Below, in pieces: positions 7,706 through 16,855 of a stretch of DNA of 50,011 nt. Source of the stretch: an uncultured Mediterraneibacter sp. (GTDB taxonomy: Bacteria; Bacillota; Clostridia; Lachnospirales; Lachnospiraceae); the NCBI GenBank assembly GCA_944384505.1, contig CALWTQ010000022.1:1-50011 (forward strand), in the 5' to 3' direction. The notes beneath the pieces are model-generated. The model searched no databases. It was not told the DNA's origin and saw only the letters and a program-made list of their open reading frames with translations. The position numbers and the translations under genes are program-made. Position 1 is the first letter of the stretch, and each line of letters opens with the position of its first letter.

Positions 7706-9181
7706 CTACAGAAGCGGGGAGAGCAGACGCGAAAACTGCTCTTTTCCCTTGATGATAAGGCTTCTCTCGTCATAAACCTTTCTCGTGACATGTGTGCACT
7801 GGGTCATATCATTTTCGAACGCCCTCTCCAGGCGCTGGACTGTCCTCTCGCTGTAGATCACTGCGTTGACCTCAAAATTCAGCCCAAAGCTTCTGATATC
7901 CATATTCGCTGTTCCCACACACGCCACCATACCGTCCACGCTCAGGGTTTTCGCGTGGAGGAATCCGTTATTGTACACATAACACTTTGCGCCTGCCGCC
8001 ACCATATCTCCGATGTAGGAGTAGGTCGCCCAATAGACGAACGGATGGTCCGGCTTGCACGGCACCATGATCCGCACATCGATTCCTGAACGGCTTGCGA
8101 TCTTCAGGGCGTCCAGAATTGATTCATCCGGTATGAAATACGGCGTCTGAATATAGACATGATGTTTCGCGCTGTGGATCAGTCTCAGATAGTTGTCATG
8201 AATCGTCTTGATCTGCGAGTCCGGGCCGCTGGATATGATCTGCACCGGGTCCCGGCCATTCCGTGTATAGTGCGGGATTTCAAACAGGCTGTCCTCGAGG
8301 AAGAGGTTTTCCTTTGCCGCATAGTTCCAGTCCAGCACAAACCGCACTGCCAGAGAAGTCACTGCGGCTCCCTCTATGCAGAGATGGGTGTCTCTCCAAT
8401 ATCCGAACTTCTTATCTCTTCCCAGGTATTCCCTTCCCACGTTAAATCCGCCCACGAAACCGATCCGGCCGTCAATGACCACGATTTTCCTGTGGTTTCG
8501 GTAATTTACACGGAGCTGAAGCTGTCCTAAAAGGGCGGGGAAGAATTCAGCCACAAGGATTCCCTCTTTCTCCAGGCGCTCCCAATCCCTGTTTTTCATG
8601 GTCCTGCAGCCCATGCTGTCAAAAAGCACCCTTACCTGAACGCCCTCCCGGGCTTTCTGGATCAGTACTTTCTCGATCTCCTGCCACAGCTCGTCATTGC
8701 GGATAATATAATACTGCAGGTGAATATAGCGCTTCGCCTGCTTCATCTCTTCGATCAGAGCGCGGAACTTTGCCTTGCCGTCCGTGTAGATCCGGATGTC
8801 ATTATTATCCGTCAGCACTGCCTCCCCGGCTTCCAGGTTGTAAAGGATCAGATCCTTAAACCTGGCCATCTCCGGGTTCGCCAGGCGCAGACGCTTATGG
8901 TATATCGTCTCCTCCTGCCGCCGCACAGCGTATTTCAGTTCTCCTTCAATCTCTTTTGCCTTGAACATCCTGCTCTTGTGAAAGTCCTGCCCGATAATCA
9001 GGTACAGGATAAACCCCAGGCCCGGTATAAAATAGAGCAGCAGAAGCCACGTCCATACCGCCTGCGGGGACCGCCTCTCAAAAAAGACAATGATCAGTGC
9101 GAGGAGCGTATTGATGACAACAATGTTGTCCATGACAAAATTGTATACCGTCACTGCTCCATTCCAAATCATTTCTGCCAT
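7706..9181 (-). CDS. cls: cardiolipin synthase
   Basis: This 491-residue membrane enzyme joins two phosphatidylglycerol molecules, or a related phospholipid pair, into cardiolipin. Two N-terminal transmembrane segments (about residues 10-34 and 43-63) are followed by two phospholipase-D HKD motifs: H230/K232/D237 in NHRKIVVIDGRIGFVGG and H409/K411/D416 in HAKTLSVDGMVACVGTANMD. The start at 9181 is chosen because AAGGAG lies seven bases upstream; a GTG six codons earlier overlaps this ribosome site and is unlikely to be used. Length fits the Gram-positive Cls family. Confidence 0.94.
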   Translation of the reverse strand: MAEMIWNGAVTVYNFVMDNIVVINTLLALIIVFFERRSPQAVWTWLLLLYFIPGLGFILYLIIGQDFHKSRMFKAKEIEGELKYAVRRQEETIYHKRLRLANPEMARFKDLILYNLEAGEAVLTDNNDIRIYTDGKAKFRALIEEMKQAKRYIHLQYYIIRNDELWQEIEKVLIQKAREGVQVRVLFDSMGCRTMKNRDWERLEKEGILVAEFFPALLGQLQLRVNYRNHRKIVVIDGRIGFVGGFNVGREYLGRDKKFGYWRDTHLCIEGAAVTSLAVRFVLDWNYAAKENLFLEDSLFEIPHYTRNGRDPVQIISSGPDSQIKTIHDNYLRLIHSAKHHVYIQTPYFIPDESILDALKIASRSGIDVRIMVPCKPDHPFVYWATYSYIGDMVAAGAKCYVYNNGFLHAKTLSVDGMVACVGTANMDIRSFGLNFEVNAVIYSERTVQRLERAFENDMTQCTHVTRKVYDERSLIIKGKEQFSRLLSPLL

Positions 9182-9265
9182 AATCAAACTCCTTTTCACT
9201 GCGCGCCCGCCTGGACGCTACCTTACCAGTATACCCGCTCCGCCCCGGAAACGCAAGTTCTCTGC

Positions 9266-9294
9266 TTGCACTTGCCCGAAAACAATGATACAAT
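9266..9294 (+). promoter_or_regulatory. promoter of the gene at 9373
   Basis: TTGCAC (9266-9271), a 17-base spacer ending in TGA, and TACAAT (9289-9294) form a sigma-A promoter with extended -10. The expected start near 9301 puts repeat copy 2 in the leader of the GTG-started gene. Confidence 0.75.
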
Positions 9295-9309
9295 ACTACA
9301 TGCGGAAAA

Positions 9310-9344
9310 TGTAACAGTTCAGCCGTCAGGAATACTGAACCGTT
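9310..9344. repeat. palindromic repeat, copy 2
   Basis: TGTAACAGTTCAGCC (9310-9324) shares 15 bases with copy 3 and 14 with copy 1. AACAGTTCAG pairs with CTGAACCGTT (9335-9344) with one mismatch. It lies in the 5' leader of the small membrane protein gene, about 30 bases before the start codon. Confidence 0.78.
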
Positions 9345-9372
9345 GCGAAAAAATATCTAGGAGGATTTTATC

Positions 9373-9807
9373 GTGAGTACAGCTACCATTGTGATGATCG
9401 TTATTATTGTGGTGCTGATTGGTCTGTGTGTCGGGCTGTATATTTTCGGGAAGAGAGCTGAAAAGAGACAGGCTGAACAGCAGGAGCAGATGGAGGCAGC
9501 TGCCCAGACCGTCAGTATGCTTATCATTGACAAGAAGAAAATGAAGCTGAAAGAATCAGGCCTGCCCGCGGCGGTAATTGAGAGCACTCCCAAATACTTA
9601 AGACGTACAAAGGTGCCTGTTGTAAAGGCAAAAGTCGGCCCGCGCATTATGACGCTGATGTGCGAAGGCAAGGTATTTGAAGTGCTCCCCGTGAAGAAAG
9701 AGGTCAAAGCCGTTGTCAGCGGGCTTTACATAACCGCGATCAAAAGCGTAAGAGGCGGATCCATCGAACAGCCTGTCAAGAAAAAGAAAGGATTCTTCCG
9801 CCGGTAA
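9373..9807 (+). CDS. small membrane-anchored protein of unknown function
   Basis: This 144-residue protein was not recognised. Residues 5-26 form one strong transmembrane helix of Ile/Val/Leu. A charged helical stretch (about 27-45, KRAEKRQAEQQEQMEAA) follows, then a compact soluble domain with KVGPRIMTLMCEGKVFEVLPVKKEVKAVVSGLYI, and a basic KKKKGFFRR tail. The topology suggests an N-terminal anchor with the domain on the cytoplasmic side (positive-inside rule). The start is GTG at 9373 with AGGAGG eight bases upstream. It has its own promoter at 9266-9294 and a palindromic repeat in the leader. It resembles small conserved proteins of Lachnospiraceae, but no function is known to me. Confidence 0.8.
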   Translation: MSTATIVMIVIIVVLIGLCVGLYIFGKRAEKRQAEQQEQMEAAAQTVSMLIIDKKKMKLKESGLPAAVIESTPKYLRRTKVPVVKAKVGPRIMTLMCEGKVFEVLPVKKEVKAVVSGLYITAIKSVRGGSIEQPVKKKKGFFRR

Positions 9808-9832
9808 ATCACATTTTCTCTGTGAACAAAGC

Positions 9833-9905
9833 AAACCCCGTGGCGTATATCATATCGCGAACCGTTTCGCTGCCCGCTGTGCGATATATGCCATGGGGTT
9901 TATAT
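9833..9905. terminator. long imperfect hairpin between convergent genes
   Basis: AAACCCCGTGGCGTATAT on the left pairs with ATATATGCCATGGGGTTT on the right; the two departures are G/A changes that still allow G-U pairing in one transcript. It lies between the plus gene ending at 9807 and the minus gene ending at 9934 and probably terminates the plus transcript, possibly both. Confidence 0.7.
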
Positions 9906-9933
9906 TGTCCGGCAGTCCGGCTGCCAGAACCAA

Positions 9934-10410
9934 CTAGCTCAGAACAGAAAATTCGCTGTTCTGTTTTGACATAATATTCATTTTTATCTTACAGTCCGCC
10001 ATCGGCTCATGGTTGACGTCCAGCTCATAGTCCACCAGTACGTCAATCTTATCTTCCTTCACCTTGATTTCCATCTTTCGCGTATTCACGCCCACAAGCA
10101 TCTGCCCGTAAGGAGTGCGGTAGTAAGTGAGGTTCTTCTTATTCTTCTCGAAAACCATATGGGAGCTGGATACGCCGCTTTTCATGATCTCCAGACTGTC
10201 CGTCCCTGTGATCTTGATTTTATTTTTGATTGTTCCCGCCAGTCCTTCCAGTACTTCGTCATAGATAATATAGTGCTTCCCGTTCCGGCAGTAATAGCTG
10301 GCCGGAGTCACGACTTCGACAGCATCATCGCCGGTCTCGTATCCTTCCGCAGGATCGTCCATAACATCTATATGCTTACCTGAAATACTGACCAGTACGT
10401 CTTTCGTCAT
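9934..10410 (-). CDS. DUF1934 family protein (YwiB-like)
   Basis: This 158-residue protein matches the DUF1934 beta-barrel family, known from YwiB of Bacillus subtilis. The family pattern is the alternating strand content and the central TYYRTPYGQMLVGVNTRKMEI segment, followed by a strand ending in DYELDVNHEPMADCKIKMNI. Proteins of this family have a calycin-like fold and no established biochemical role. AGGGAG precedes the ATG at 10410. It follows murI by 11 bases, so it is probably cotranscribed with it. It converges on the gene at 9373 with a long hairpin between them. Confidence 0.85.
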   Translation of the reverse strand: MTKDVLVSISGKHIDVMDDPAEGYETGDDAVEVVTPASYYCRNGKHYIIYDEVLEGLAGTIKNKIKITGTDSLEIMKSGVSSSHMVFEKNKKNLTYYRTPYGQMLVGVNTRKMEIKVKEDKIDVLVDYELDVNHEPMADCKIKMNIMSKQNSEFSVLS

Positions 10411-10421
10411 CTCTGCTCTCC

Positions 10422-11249
10422 CTAATACTCTTCAATATTTACAACATTTGTTGTCGGCACGTCAAACGGCATTACCGTATTCGCGAATCTGCGGAACTTC
10501 TCCGCGGCGTCGCTGACATAGAAGGAATATCTGCTGTGCTGTATATTTCCGCCGTCATTTTCCATGTTCCGCTCATGCAGCAGCTTTTTCAGATCCATCG
10601 CCGTCTCATATGCCGGATTGACGATCTGAATCCCTTCGCCCATATAGGCGCGGATCTTTGACCGGAGGAGCGGATAGTGCGTACACCCTAAAATCATCGC
10701 GTCAATATCTGTGTTTTTCATAGATTCCAGATAATATTCAATGACCTCCTGTGTTACCGCATGTTCTTTGAACCCTTCTTCCACAAGAGGGACAAAGAGG
10801 GGACACGCCTTTTCAATCACTGTGATATCCGTCGCCATCCCGTGGATAATCTTTGTATACATGCCGCTCTGCACCGTAGCATCTGTACCGACTACCCCCA
10901 CTTTCCGTTTCCTGGTAGCCTCCACAGCCGCCCTCGCCCCGGGGATCACAACCCCCATAACCGGAATGTCAAACTCGTCCTTCACCGCGTCCAGCGCGAG
11001 CGCGCTGGCAGTATTGCAGGCGATAACGATGGCCTTTACCTGCTTCGTCTTTAAGAATCGGATGATCTGCTCCGAAAAGCGGATGATCGTATTCTGAGAC
11101 TTGCTTCCGTAAGGGACGCGGGCTGTATCGCCGAAATATACGATATTTTCATTCGGAAGCTGACGGGCGATCTCTCTGGCCACAGTCAGCCCTCCCACAC
11201 CGGAATCAAACACGCCCACCGGCGCTGTTTTCCTGTTTTCTATATTCAC
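10422..11249 (-). CDS. murI: glutamate racemase
   Basis: This 275-residue enzyme makes D-glutamate for peptidoglycan. The signature elements are GVFDSGVGGLT (D15, S16), the two catalytic cysteines C78 in IVIACNTASA and C189 in LGCTHYPLL, and YFGDTARVPYG. Length is typical. The start codon is GTG at 11249 with AGGAGAG upstream; an ATG start would cut into the first strand. It sits 62 bases after pfkA on the same strand and directly before the DUF1934 gene. A cell-wall housekeeping role is secure from the motifs. Confidence 0.96.
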   Translation of the reverse strand: MNIENRKTAPVGVFDSGVGGLTVAREIARQLPNENIVYFGDTARVPYGSKSQNTIIRFSEQIIRFLKTKQVKAIVIACNTASALALDAVKDEFDIPVMGVVIPGARAAVEATRKRKVGVVGTDATVQSGMYTKIIHGMATDITVIEKACPLFVPLVEEGFKEHAVTQEVIEYYLESMKNTDIDAMILGCTHYPLLRSKIRAYMGEGIQIVNPAYETAMDLKKLLHERNMENDGGNIQHSRYSFYVSDAAEKFRRFANTVMPFDVPTTNVVNIEEY

Positions 11250-11311
11250 ACTCTGTTCTCTCCTGCTGATGGCATATTCAATGCTGCCGTTCTGACGGCC
11301 GTGCTGTCACG

Positions 11312-12331
11312 CTAAATCGCCAGTGTTTTTGCAATGTTATACTGATACTCTGAGATGGTCTTCTTCATTGCAAGCGCCTCTTCGATGTCATAGTCGACAT
11401 ACTGTCCGTTTCTGTAGCCGACTACGCGGTTTGTCTTGCCCTGGCAGAGCAGATCCACCGCCATAGCGCCCATGATGGAGGCATATACGCGGTCTTTACA
11501 TGTCGGGCTTCCGCCGCGCTGCATGTGTCCCAGGATTGTCGCCCTTGTCTCAATTCCGGTCGCTTCCTCGATTCTCTTAGCCATATTGATAGAATCACCG
11601 ATACCCTCGGCATTGATGATGATATAATTCTTCTTTCCGCGCTTCTTATTTGCCAGAATGTCCTCAATCAGATCCTTCTCGTTAAAGTCATGCTCCTCCG
11701 GCATCAGGATGCGCTCCGCTCCGTTGGCAATCCCGCACCAGAGAGCGAGATATCCCGCGTCGCGCCCCATAACCTCGATGATGCTGCACCGCTCATGGGA
11801 CGTGGAAGTGTCACGCACCTTATCGATCGCTTCCATCGCTGTATTTACCGCTGTGTCAAAGCCGATTGTATAATCTGTACATGCGATATCCAGGTCGATC
11901 GTTCCCGGAACGCCGATTGTATTTACCCCCAGGTTGGCCAGCTTCTGAGCGCCCGCGAAAGAGCCGTCTCCTCCGATTACAACAAGTCCGTCAATACCGT
12001 ATTTCTTACAGATCGCTGCTGCTTTCTGCTGTCCCTCTTCCGTACGCATTGTCTTACAGCGCGCTGTCTGAAGGATCGTTCCTCCCCGCTGGATCGTATC
12101 GGATACGTCGCGTGCCGACAGGTCGATGATCTCCTCTTTCAGAAGTCCGTGATAGCCTCTGCGGATCCCGCGCACTTTAAGCCCTTTTGAGAGAGCCCTT
12201 CTCACAACGGCGCGGATCGCCGCATTCATGCCCGGAGCGTCGCCGCCGCTGGTCAGAACTCCGATCGTGCGGATGCTGTCCTCAATCTCCTCAAGATATT
12301 TTTCTTTGTCCATCATATTGTTCTCTGCCAT
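11312..12331 (-). CDS. pfkA: ATP-dependent 6-phosphofructokinase
   Basis: This 339-residue enzyme phosphorylates fructose 6-phosphate in glycolysis. GVLTSGGDAPGMNAAIR begins the nucleotide site, GGDGSF carries the Gly that marks ATP-using enzymes, and PGTID (Gly, not Lys) also argues against the pyrophosphate type. The catalytic segment reads TIDLDIACTDYT, with both aspartates kept and the usual Asn between them replaced by Leu. The start at 12331 is preferred: GGTGGAG lies six bases upstream, while a GTG four codons earlier falls inside that ribosome site. The N-terminus has a 20-odd-residue acidic extension over the Escherichia coli enzyme. The dnaE-pfkA pair is common in Bacillota. Confidence 0.95.
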   Translation of the reverse strand: MAENNMMDKEKYLEEIEDSIRTIGVLTSGGDAPGMNAAIRAVVRRALSKGLKVRGIRRGYHGLLKEEIIDLSARDVSDTIQRGGTILQTARCKTMRTEEGQQKAAAICKKYGIDGLVVIGGDGSFAGAQKLANLGVNTIGVPGTIDLDIACTDYTIGFDTAVNTAMEAIDKVRDTSTSHERCSIIEVMGRDAGYLALWCGIANGAERILMPEEHDFNEKDLIEDILANKKRGKKNYIIINAEGIGDSINMAKRIEEATGIETRATILGHMQRGGSPTCKDRVYASIMGAMAVDLLCQGKTNRVVGYRNGQYVDYDIEEALAMKKTISEYQYNIAKTLAI

Positions 12332-12415
12332 GATTTTCTCCACCTTTCCATAAAGCTAACTTCCAAACCCAGAAATCGAAAAAAATTTCACAATTTCGAA
12401 ACTATTCTACCGTAT

Positions 12416-15400
12416 TTAGAAATGGTTTTCAATAGCTTTTTCCACTACTTTTACACGCTCTTCCCCGAAATGATTCATCAATCTTCCCAATATCTGGGGG
12501 CTGATCCGGATATTTTTGTTTCTCGGGAGCCGCTTAACCGCCCGCTCCTTTGAGCAGAAAATCACGACTTCATCATTCCCATCCGAATCCGCCAGATAGC
12601 CGTATACCGCCTGCTCATCCTCCAGGTAAGACTCCTTATCCGGGAACTGGATCCACAGCTCCCTCTTTGTCCGCTCAAAGGGAATCACCTTTTCACAGAT
12701 CAGCTTGCTCGCCCTCTCATCCTCCTCGGACACACGGCCCCGGATGAATACTTTGTTGTCTATCTCCAGCTGCTCCCTGTTGCTTTCATAGTCTCTGGGG
12801 AACACTACAACCTCCACGGTGCCCGCCAGATCCTCCAGCGTCACAAAGGCCATCATCTGATTCGTTCTCGTATGCTTCACTGTCTTATCCGTAATCATTC
12901 CCCCGATGATCACCCGGGAGCCGTCCCGCACCTTTGGCCTTCCGGTCTCTTCGTCCGGCTGGAAGTCCAGCGTTGTGGCAGAAATCATTTTCCTCCACTT
13001 CTCCTCATACTCCTCCAGCGGGTGCCCGCTGATATAGACTCCCAGCACTTCCTTCTCAAATGCCAGAAGATTTTCTTTTGCATATTCGCCCACATCCGGC
13101 ATTTTGATCTGGAACTGCGCTTTCTGTTCCTCCCCCGCCAGGTCAAAGAGGCTCATCTGCCCGGACATGGAATATTTTTTCTCCTGGTTTACATGGTCTA
13201 CGATCTGTACGTAAATCGTCATGAACTGCTTCCTTGTTCCCCCAAGAGCATCCAGCGCGCCGGCCTTGATCAGGTTTTCTATGCTTCTTTTATTGAGAAC
13301 TTCTTTCGGAGAAAGACGGGTAATGAAGTCTTCCAGATTCCTGAAGGGCCCGTAGGCTTCTCTCTCCTCTATCACCGCCTGAATCACCGGGCGCCCGATG
13401 CTTTTAATGGCGGCAAGACCGTAACGGATATCCCCGCCGTCAACAGAGAAATCCGCCTCTCCTTTGTTAATGTCCGGAGGGAGAATCTGAATGTTCATCT
13501 GCCGGCAGGCGTAGATATATTCCGCCACTTTTGACGGATTTTCTATCACAGACGTCATAAGCGCCGCCATGAACTCCACCGGATAATAATATTTCAGCCA
13601 GGCAGTCTGATACGCCACCACAGCATAGGCGGCGGCATGGGATTTATTGAATGCATATTTTGCAAAATCAATCATCTCATCGTAGATTTTATTGGCCGTC
13701 CGCTCGTCAATCCCGTTCTTGATACATCCCGGGATATTCGACGCCTCGTCCCCGTAGAGGAAGATCTGCCGCTCCTTCTTCATAACGTCGCCTTTTTTCT
13801 TGGACATGGCTCTTCGCAGCAGGTCGCTTCTTCCCAGGGTATATCCCGCAAGGTCGCGCACAATCTGCATTACCTGCTCCTGATAGACAATACAGCCGTA
13901 AGTCGGTTCAAGGATCGGTTTTAACTGGGGGCAGTCATAGGTAATGGAAGAGGCGTCATTTTTCCCCTTGATATACTGGGGGATAAAATCCATGGGGCCC
14001 GGGCGGTACAGGGAGATTCCGGCGATAATGTCCTCCAGGCTGTGGGGCCTTAGCTCCTTCATAAAGCCTTTCATCCCCGAACTCTCCAGCTGGAATACCC
14101 CGTCTGTCTTCCCCGTCCCGATATAATCCAGGACGTCCTGATCATCATAATTGATCCTTTCCATATCTATAGACGAATCTTTCTTCCTCGCCATATTTAC
14201 AGCGTTCTGAATCACTGTAAGCGTGCGAAGCCCCAGGAAATCCATCTTCAGAAGTCCCAGTTCTTCCAGCGTCGTCATGGTAAACTGCGTTGTAATCGAA
14301 CCGTCCGCCGCCCTGGAAAGAGGCACATATTCGTCCACGGACTTCTGGCTGATCACCACTCCCGCAGCATGCATGGAGCTGTGTCTGGGAAGTCCTTCCA
14401 GACGTTTTGCCATATCGATCAGGTTCTTTACCTGCTCATCATTTTCATAGGTTCTCCTCAGTTCCGGATTCTCTTTGAGCGCTTTCTCAATAGTTATATT
14501 CAGCTCCTGGGGGATCATCTTCGCAATGGAATCCACAAAAGCATAAGGAAGATCCATCACTCTTCCCACGTCACGGATCACCCCCCGGGCCGCCAGCGTA
14601 CCGAAAGTCACGATCTGGACAACCCGGTCTTTCCCGTACTTTCGCACTACATAGTCTATCACTTCCTGTCTTCTCTCAAAGCAGAAATCAACGTCGATAT
14701 CAGGCATAGATACACGCTCCGGATTCAGGAACCGCTCGAACAGGAGCTGATACCGGATGGGATCAATGGTCGTGATTCCAAGGCAGTACGACACAATGCT
14801 GCCGGCCGCGGATCCTCTCCCCGGCCCGACTGCTATGCCGTGGTCTTTCGCGTATTTAATAAAATCCCACACAATCAGGAAGTAGTCCACATATCCCATG
14901 TTCCGTATCGTATCAAGCTCATAGCCCAGTCTGTCTTTGAGCTCCTGTGAGGGGTCTCCGTATCTCTTTTCCAGCCCCTCATAACAGAGCTTCTGAAGGT
15001 ATTCCCAGGATGTCATGCCTCCCGGCACATCGTATTTCGGAAGCTTGGTCACACCGAACTCAATCTCCACATGGCACCGGTCCGCAATCCGCTGTGTATT
15101 GTCCAGCGCCTGCAGCGCATAGGGGAAAAGCTTCTCCATCTCTTCCGGGGACTTCACATAATACTGGCCGCCCTCATAGCGCATCCGGTTCTCGTCGGCC
15201 AGCTTTTTCCCGGTCTGAATACACAGAAGAATATCATGGGCCTTCGCGTCCTCCGCGTAAGTATAATGGACGTCGTTTGTCGCGACAAGCCCGATCCCGG
15301 TCTCTTCCGACATCTTGAGCAGCTGTTGATTTACAAGGGTCTGCTCCGCGATTCCATGATCCTGAAGCTCCAGGAAATAATTGTCTCCCCCGAAGATCTC

Positions 15401-15889
15401 CCTGTATTCCAGCGCCACCTTCTTTGCCTCGTCATAAAGCCCCTTCACAATATACCGCTGCACCTCGCCCGCAAGGCAGGCGCTCAGCGCGATAATCCCC
15501 TCGCTGTACTCTCTTAAAAGCGCCTTGTCCACACGGGGCTTGTAATAATATCCTTCCACGAATCCCTTTGACACAATCTTCATAAGGTTCGCGTAACCCG
15601 TATTATTTTCCGCCAGAAGCACCAGATGGTAATACCGGTCGTCCCCGCCTGTCACTTCCCGGTCAAACCTGGAATGCGGCGCCACATAAACCTCGCAGCC
15701 AAGGATCGGATTGATTCCCTGGCTGCGCGCTTCCCTGTAAAAGTCAATCACGCCGTACATCACTCCGTGATCTGTAATCGCCGCGCTGTTCATCCCCAGC
15801 TCTTTTACCCTGGAAACATATTCTTTTATCTTATTTGAGCCGTCCAGAAGACTATATTCAGTATGGACGTGCAAATGTACAAAACTCAT
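12416..15889 (-). CDS. dnaE: DNA polymerase III alpha subunit, DnaE type
   Basis: This 1157-residue C-family replicative polymerase begins with a PHP domain (HLHVHTEYSLLDG). The palm carries GPGRGSAAGS (355-364), PDIDVDF with metal aspartates D399 and D401, and the third aspartate D550 in LLKMDFLGL. LRRAMSKKK marks the fingers region, a helix-hairpin-helix region lies near 795-880, and an OB domain near 985-1060. QMSLF at 911-915 fits the sliding-clamp-binding motif at the position where E. coli alpha has its internal clamp motif. AGAGGTG precedes the ATG at 15889. In low-GC Gram-positives DnaE usually works with PolC; polC is not in this window. Confidence 0.97.
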   Translation of the reverse strand: MSFVHLHVHTEYSLLDGSNKIKEYVSRVKELGMNSAAITDHGVMYGVIDFYREARSQGINPILGCEVYVAPHSRFDREVTGGDDRYYHLVLLAENNTGYANLMKIVSKGFVEGYYYKPRVDKALLREYSEGIIALSACLAGEVQRYIVKGLYDEAKKVALEYREIFGGDNYFLELQDHGIAEQTLVNQQLLKMSEETGIGLVATNDVHYTYAEDAKAHDILLCIQTGKKLADENRMRYEGGQYYVKSPEEMEKLFPYALQALDNTQRIADRCHVEIEFGVTKLPKYDVPGGMTSWEYLQKLCYEGLEKRYGDPSQELKDRLGYELDTIRNMGYVDYFLIVWDFIKYAKDHGIAVGPGRGSAAGSIVSYCLGITTIDPIRYQLLFERFLNPERVSMPDIDVDFCFERRQEVIDYVVRKYGKDRVVQIVTFGTLAARGVIRDVGRVMDLPYAFVDSIAKMIPQELNITIEKALKENPELRRTYENDEQVKNLIDMAKRLEGLPRHSSMHAAGVVISQKSVDEYVPLSRAADGSITTQFTMTTLEELGLLKMDFLGLRTLTVIQNAVNMARKKDSSIDMERINYDDQDVLDYIGTGKTDGVFQLESSGMKGFMKELRPHSLEDIIAGISLYRPGPMDFIPQYIKGKNDASSITYDCPQLKPILEPTYGCIVYQEQVMQIVRDLAGYTLGRSDLLRRAMSKKKGDVMKKERQIFLYGDEASNIPGCIKNGIDERTANKIYDEMIDFAKYAFNKSHAAAYAVVAYQTAWLKYYYPVEFMAALMTSVIENPSKVAEYIYACRQMNIQILPPDINKGEADFSVDGGDIRYGLAAIKSIGRPVIQAVIEEREAYGPFRNLEDFITRLSPKEVLNKRSIENLIKAGALDALGGTRKQFMTIYVQIVDHVNQEKKYSMSGQMSLFDLAGEEQKAQFQIKMPDVGEYAKENLLAFEKEVLGVYISGHPLEEYEEKWRKMISATTLDFQPDEETGRPKVRDGSRVIIGGMITDKTVKHTRTNQMMAFVTLEDLAGTVEVVVFPRDYESNREQLEIDNKVFIRGRVSEEDERASKLICEKVIPFERTKRELWIQFPDKESYLEDEQAVYGYLADSDGNDEVVIFCSKERAVKRLPRNKNIRISPQILGRLMNHFGEERVKVVEKAIENHF

Positions 15890-15917
15890 CTTTCACCTCT
15901 TAATCTCACCGTATGAG

Positions 15918-16757
15918 TCACTGTCTGTCCCTAAGTTTACATATTTTCCCCTGATCCTCTCTGATCTCGATCTTCTTCTGCTTCAGGAGTCTGCCCACCG
16001 CTCTTTTAAATGCCGCTTTGCTCATCCCCAGCTCCGCTTTGATCCGCTCAGGGTCCGCCTTATCTGTAAACGGCAGGCTTCCGCCCTCTCTCTCAATCCG
16101 CTCCATCACTTTCTGCGCGTCCGCATCCATCTGCTCCGGTATCTTCCCTCTCACGCTTAAATCCAGCTTGCCGTCCGCCTTCACAGCAGCTACCCTGGCT
16201 TCCACTTCCTGTCCGATATACATCTTCCCATACACTTCCCTGCGCGGAATCAGCGCCGAATACCGGTTGTCAACTGCTACAAACACGCCGTACTCCCGGC
16301 TGATTTCGTACACAGTGCCTTTCACAGGATCATCTTTCCTGTAGGGTGAATCTGTAGAAAGCAGAGCATATACTTTCATTGTTGCGCAGAGCCGCCCGCT
16401 TTTATCAATATAAAGACTTACAAGACAGCGGTCTCCCTTCTCAACTTTTACAGTCTGCTCCCTGAATGGCAGCAAAAGATCCTTTTCAAGCCCCCAGTCC
16501 AGGAACGCGCCCACACGCCCGACATCCACAACCTCAAGAACCGCCAGAGATCCCAGCGTAAGCTTCGGCTCACTGGTCGTAGCGATCAGCCGGTCAGAAG
16601 AATCCTTATACAGGAACACTTCTACAGGATCCCCGGGCTCTATTCCCTCCGGCACCTGCTTTTTCGGCAGAAGAACCCTCTCCTCGTCACTTCCGAGATA
16701 AACGCCGAAATCCACTTTCTTCACCACTGTAAGTACCTGTTTTTCTCCTAATTTCAT
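15918..16757 (-). CDS. cvfB: S1-domain RNA-binding protein CvfB
   Basis: This 279-residue protein has the CvfB/YitL layout: two to three S1-like OB domains (VDFGVYLGSDEERVLLPKKQ, then VGRVGAFLDWGLEKDLLLPF, then REYGVFVAVDNRYSALIPR) and a C-terminal winged-helix domain (GMSKAAFKRAVGRLLKQKKI). The family binds RNA and influences virulence-factor expression in Staphylococcus aureus; its direct role is unclear. The start at 16757 is chosen because AAAGGAG lies nine bases upstream; the frame is open for 34 more codons without a ribosome site. It lies between the EndoQ-UvrD fusion (99-base gap) and dnaE (28-base gap), which suggests one nucleic-acid operon. Confidence 0.93.
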   Translation of the reverse strand: MKLGEKQVLTVVKKVDFGVYLGSDEERVLLPKKQVPEGIEPGDPVEVFLYKDSSDRLIATTSEPKLTLGSLAVLEVVDVGRVGAFLDWGLEKDLLLPFREQTVKVEKGDRCLVSLYIDKSGRLCATMKVYALLSTDSPYRKDDPVKGTVYEISREYGVFVAVDNRYSALIPRREVYGKMYIGQEVEARVAAVKADGKLDLSVRGKIPEQMDADAQKVMERIEREGGSLPFTDKADPERIKAELGMSKAAFKRAVGRLLKQKKIEIREDQGKICKLRDRQ

Positions 16758-16855
16758 CCTGTTGTTCTCCTTTTTCAGAAGGGGACTTCTCTGCGCCCGG
16801 CAGTGTTCCCTGTATTTCTTACTTCTATTTAATCTAAGATATCCACGATCAATTG

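Noticed and set aside
11250-11311. Terminator between pfkA and murI
   Set aside because: A GCCGT/ACGGC hairpin is present but no T-run follows on the minus strand, so it was not called.
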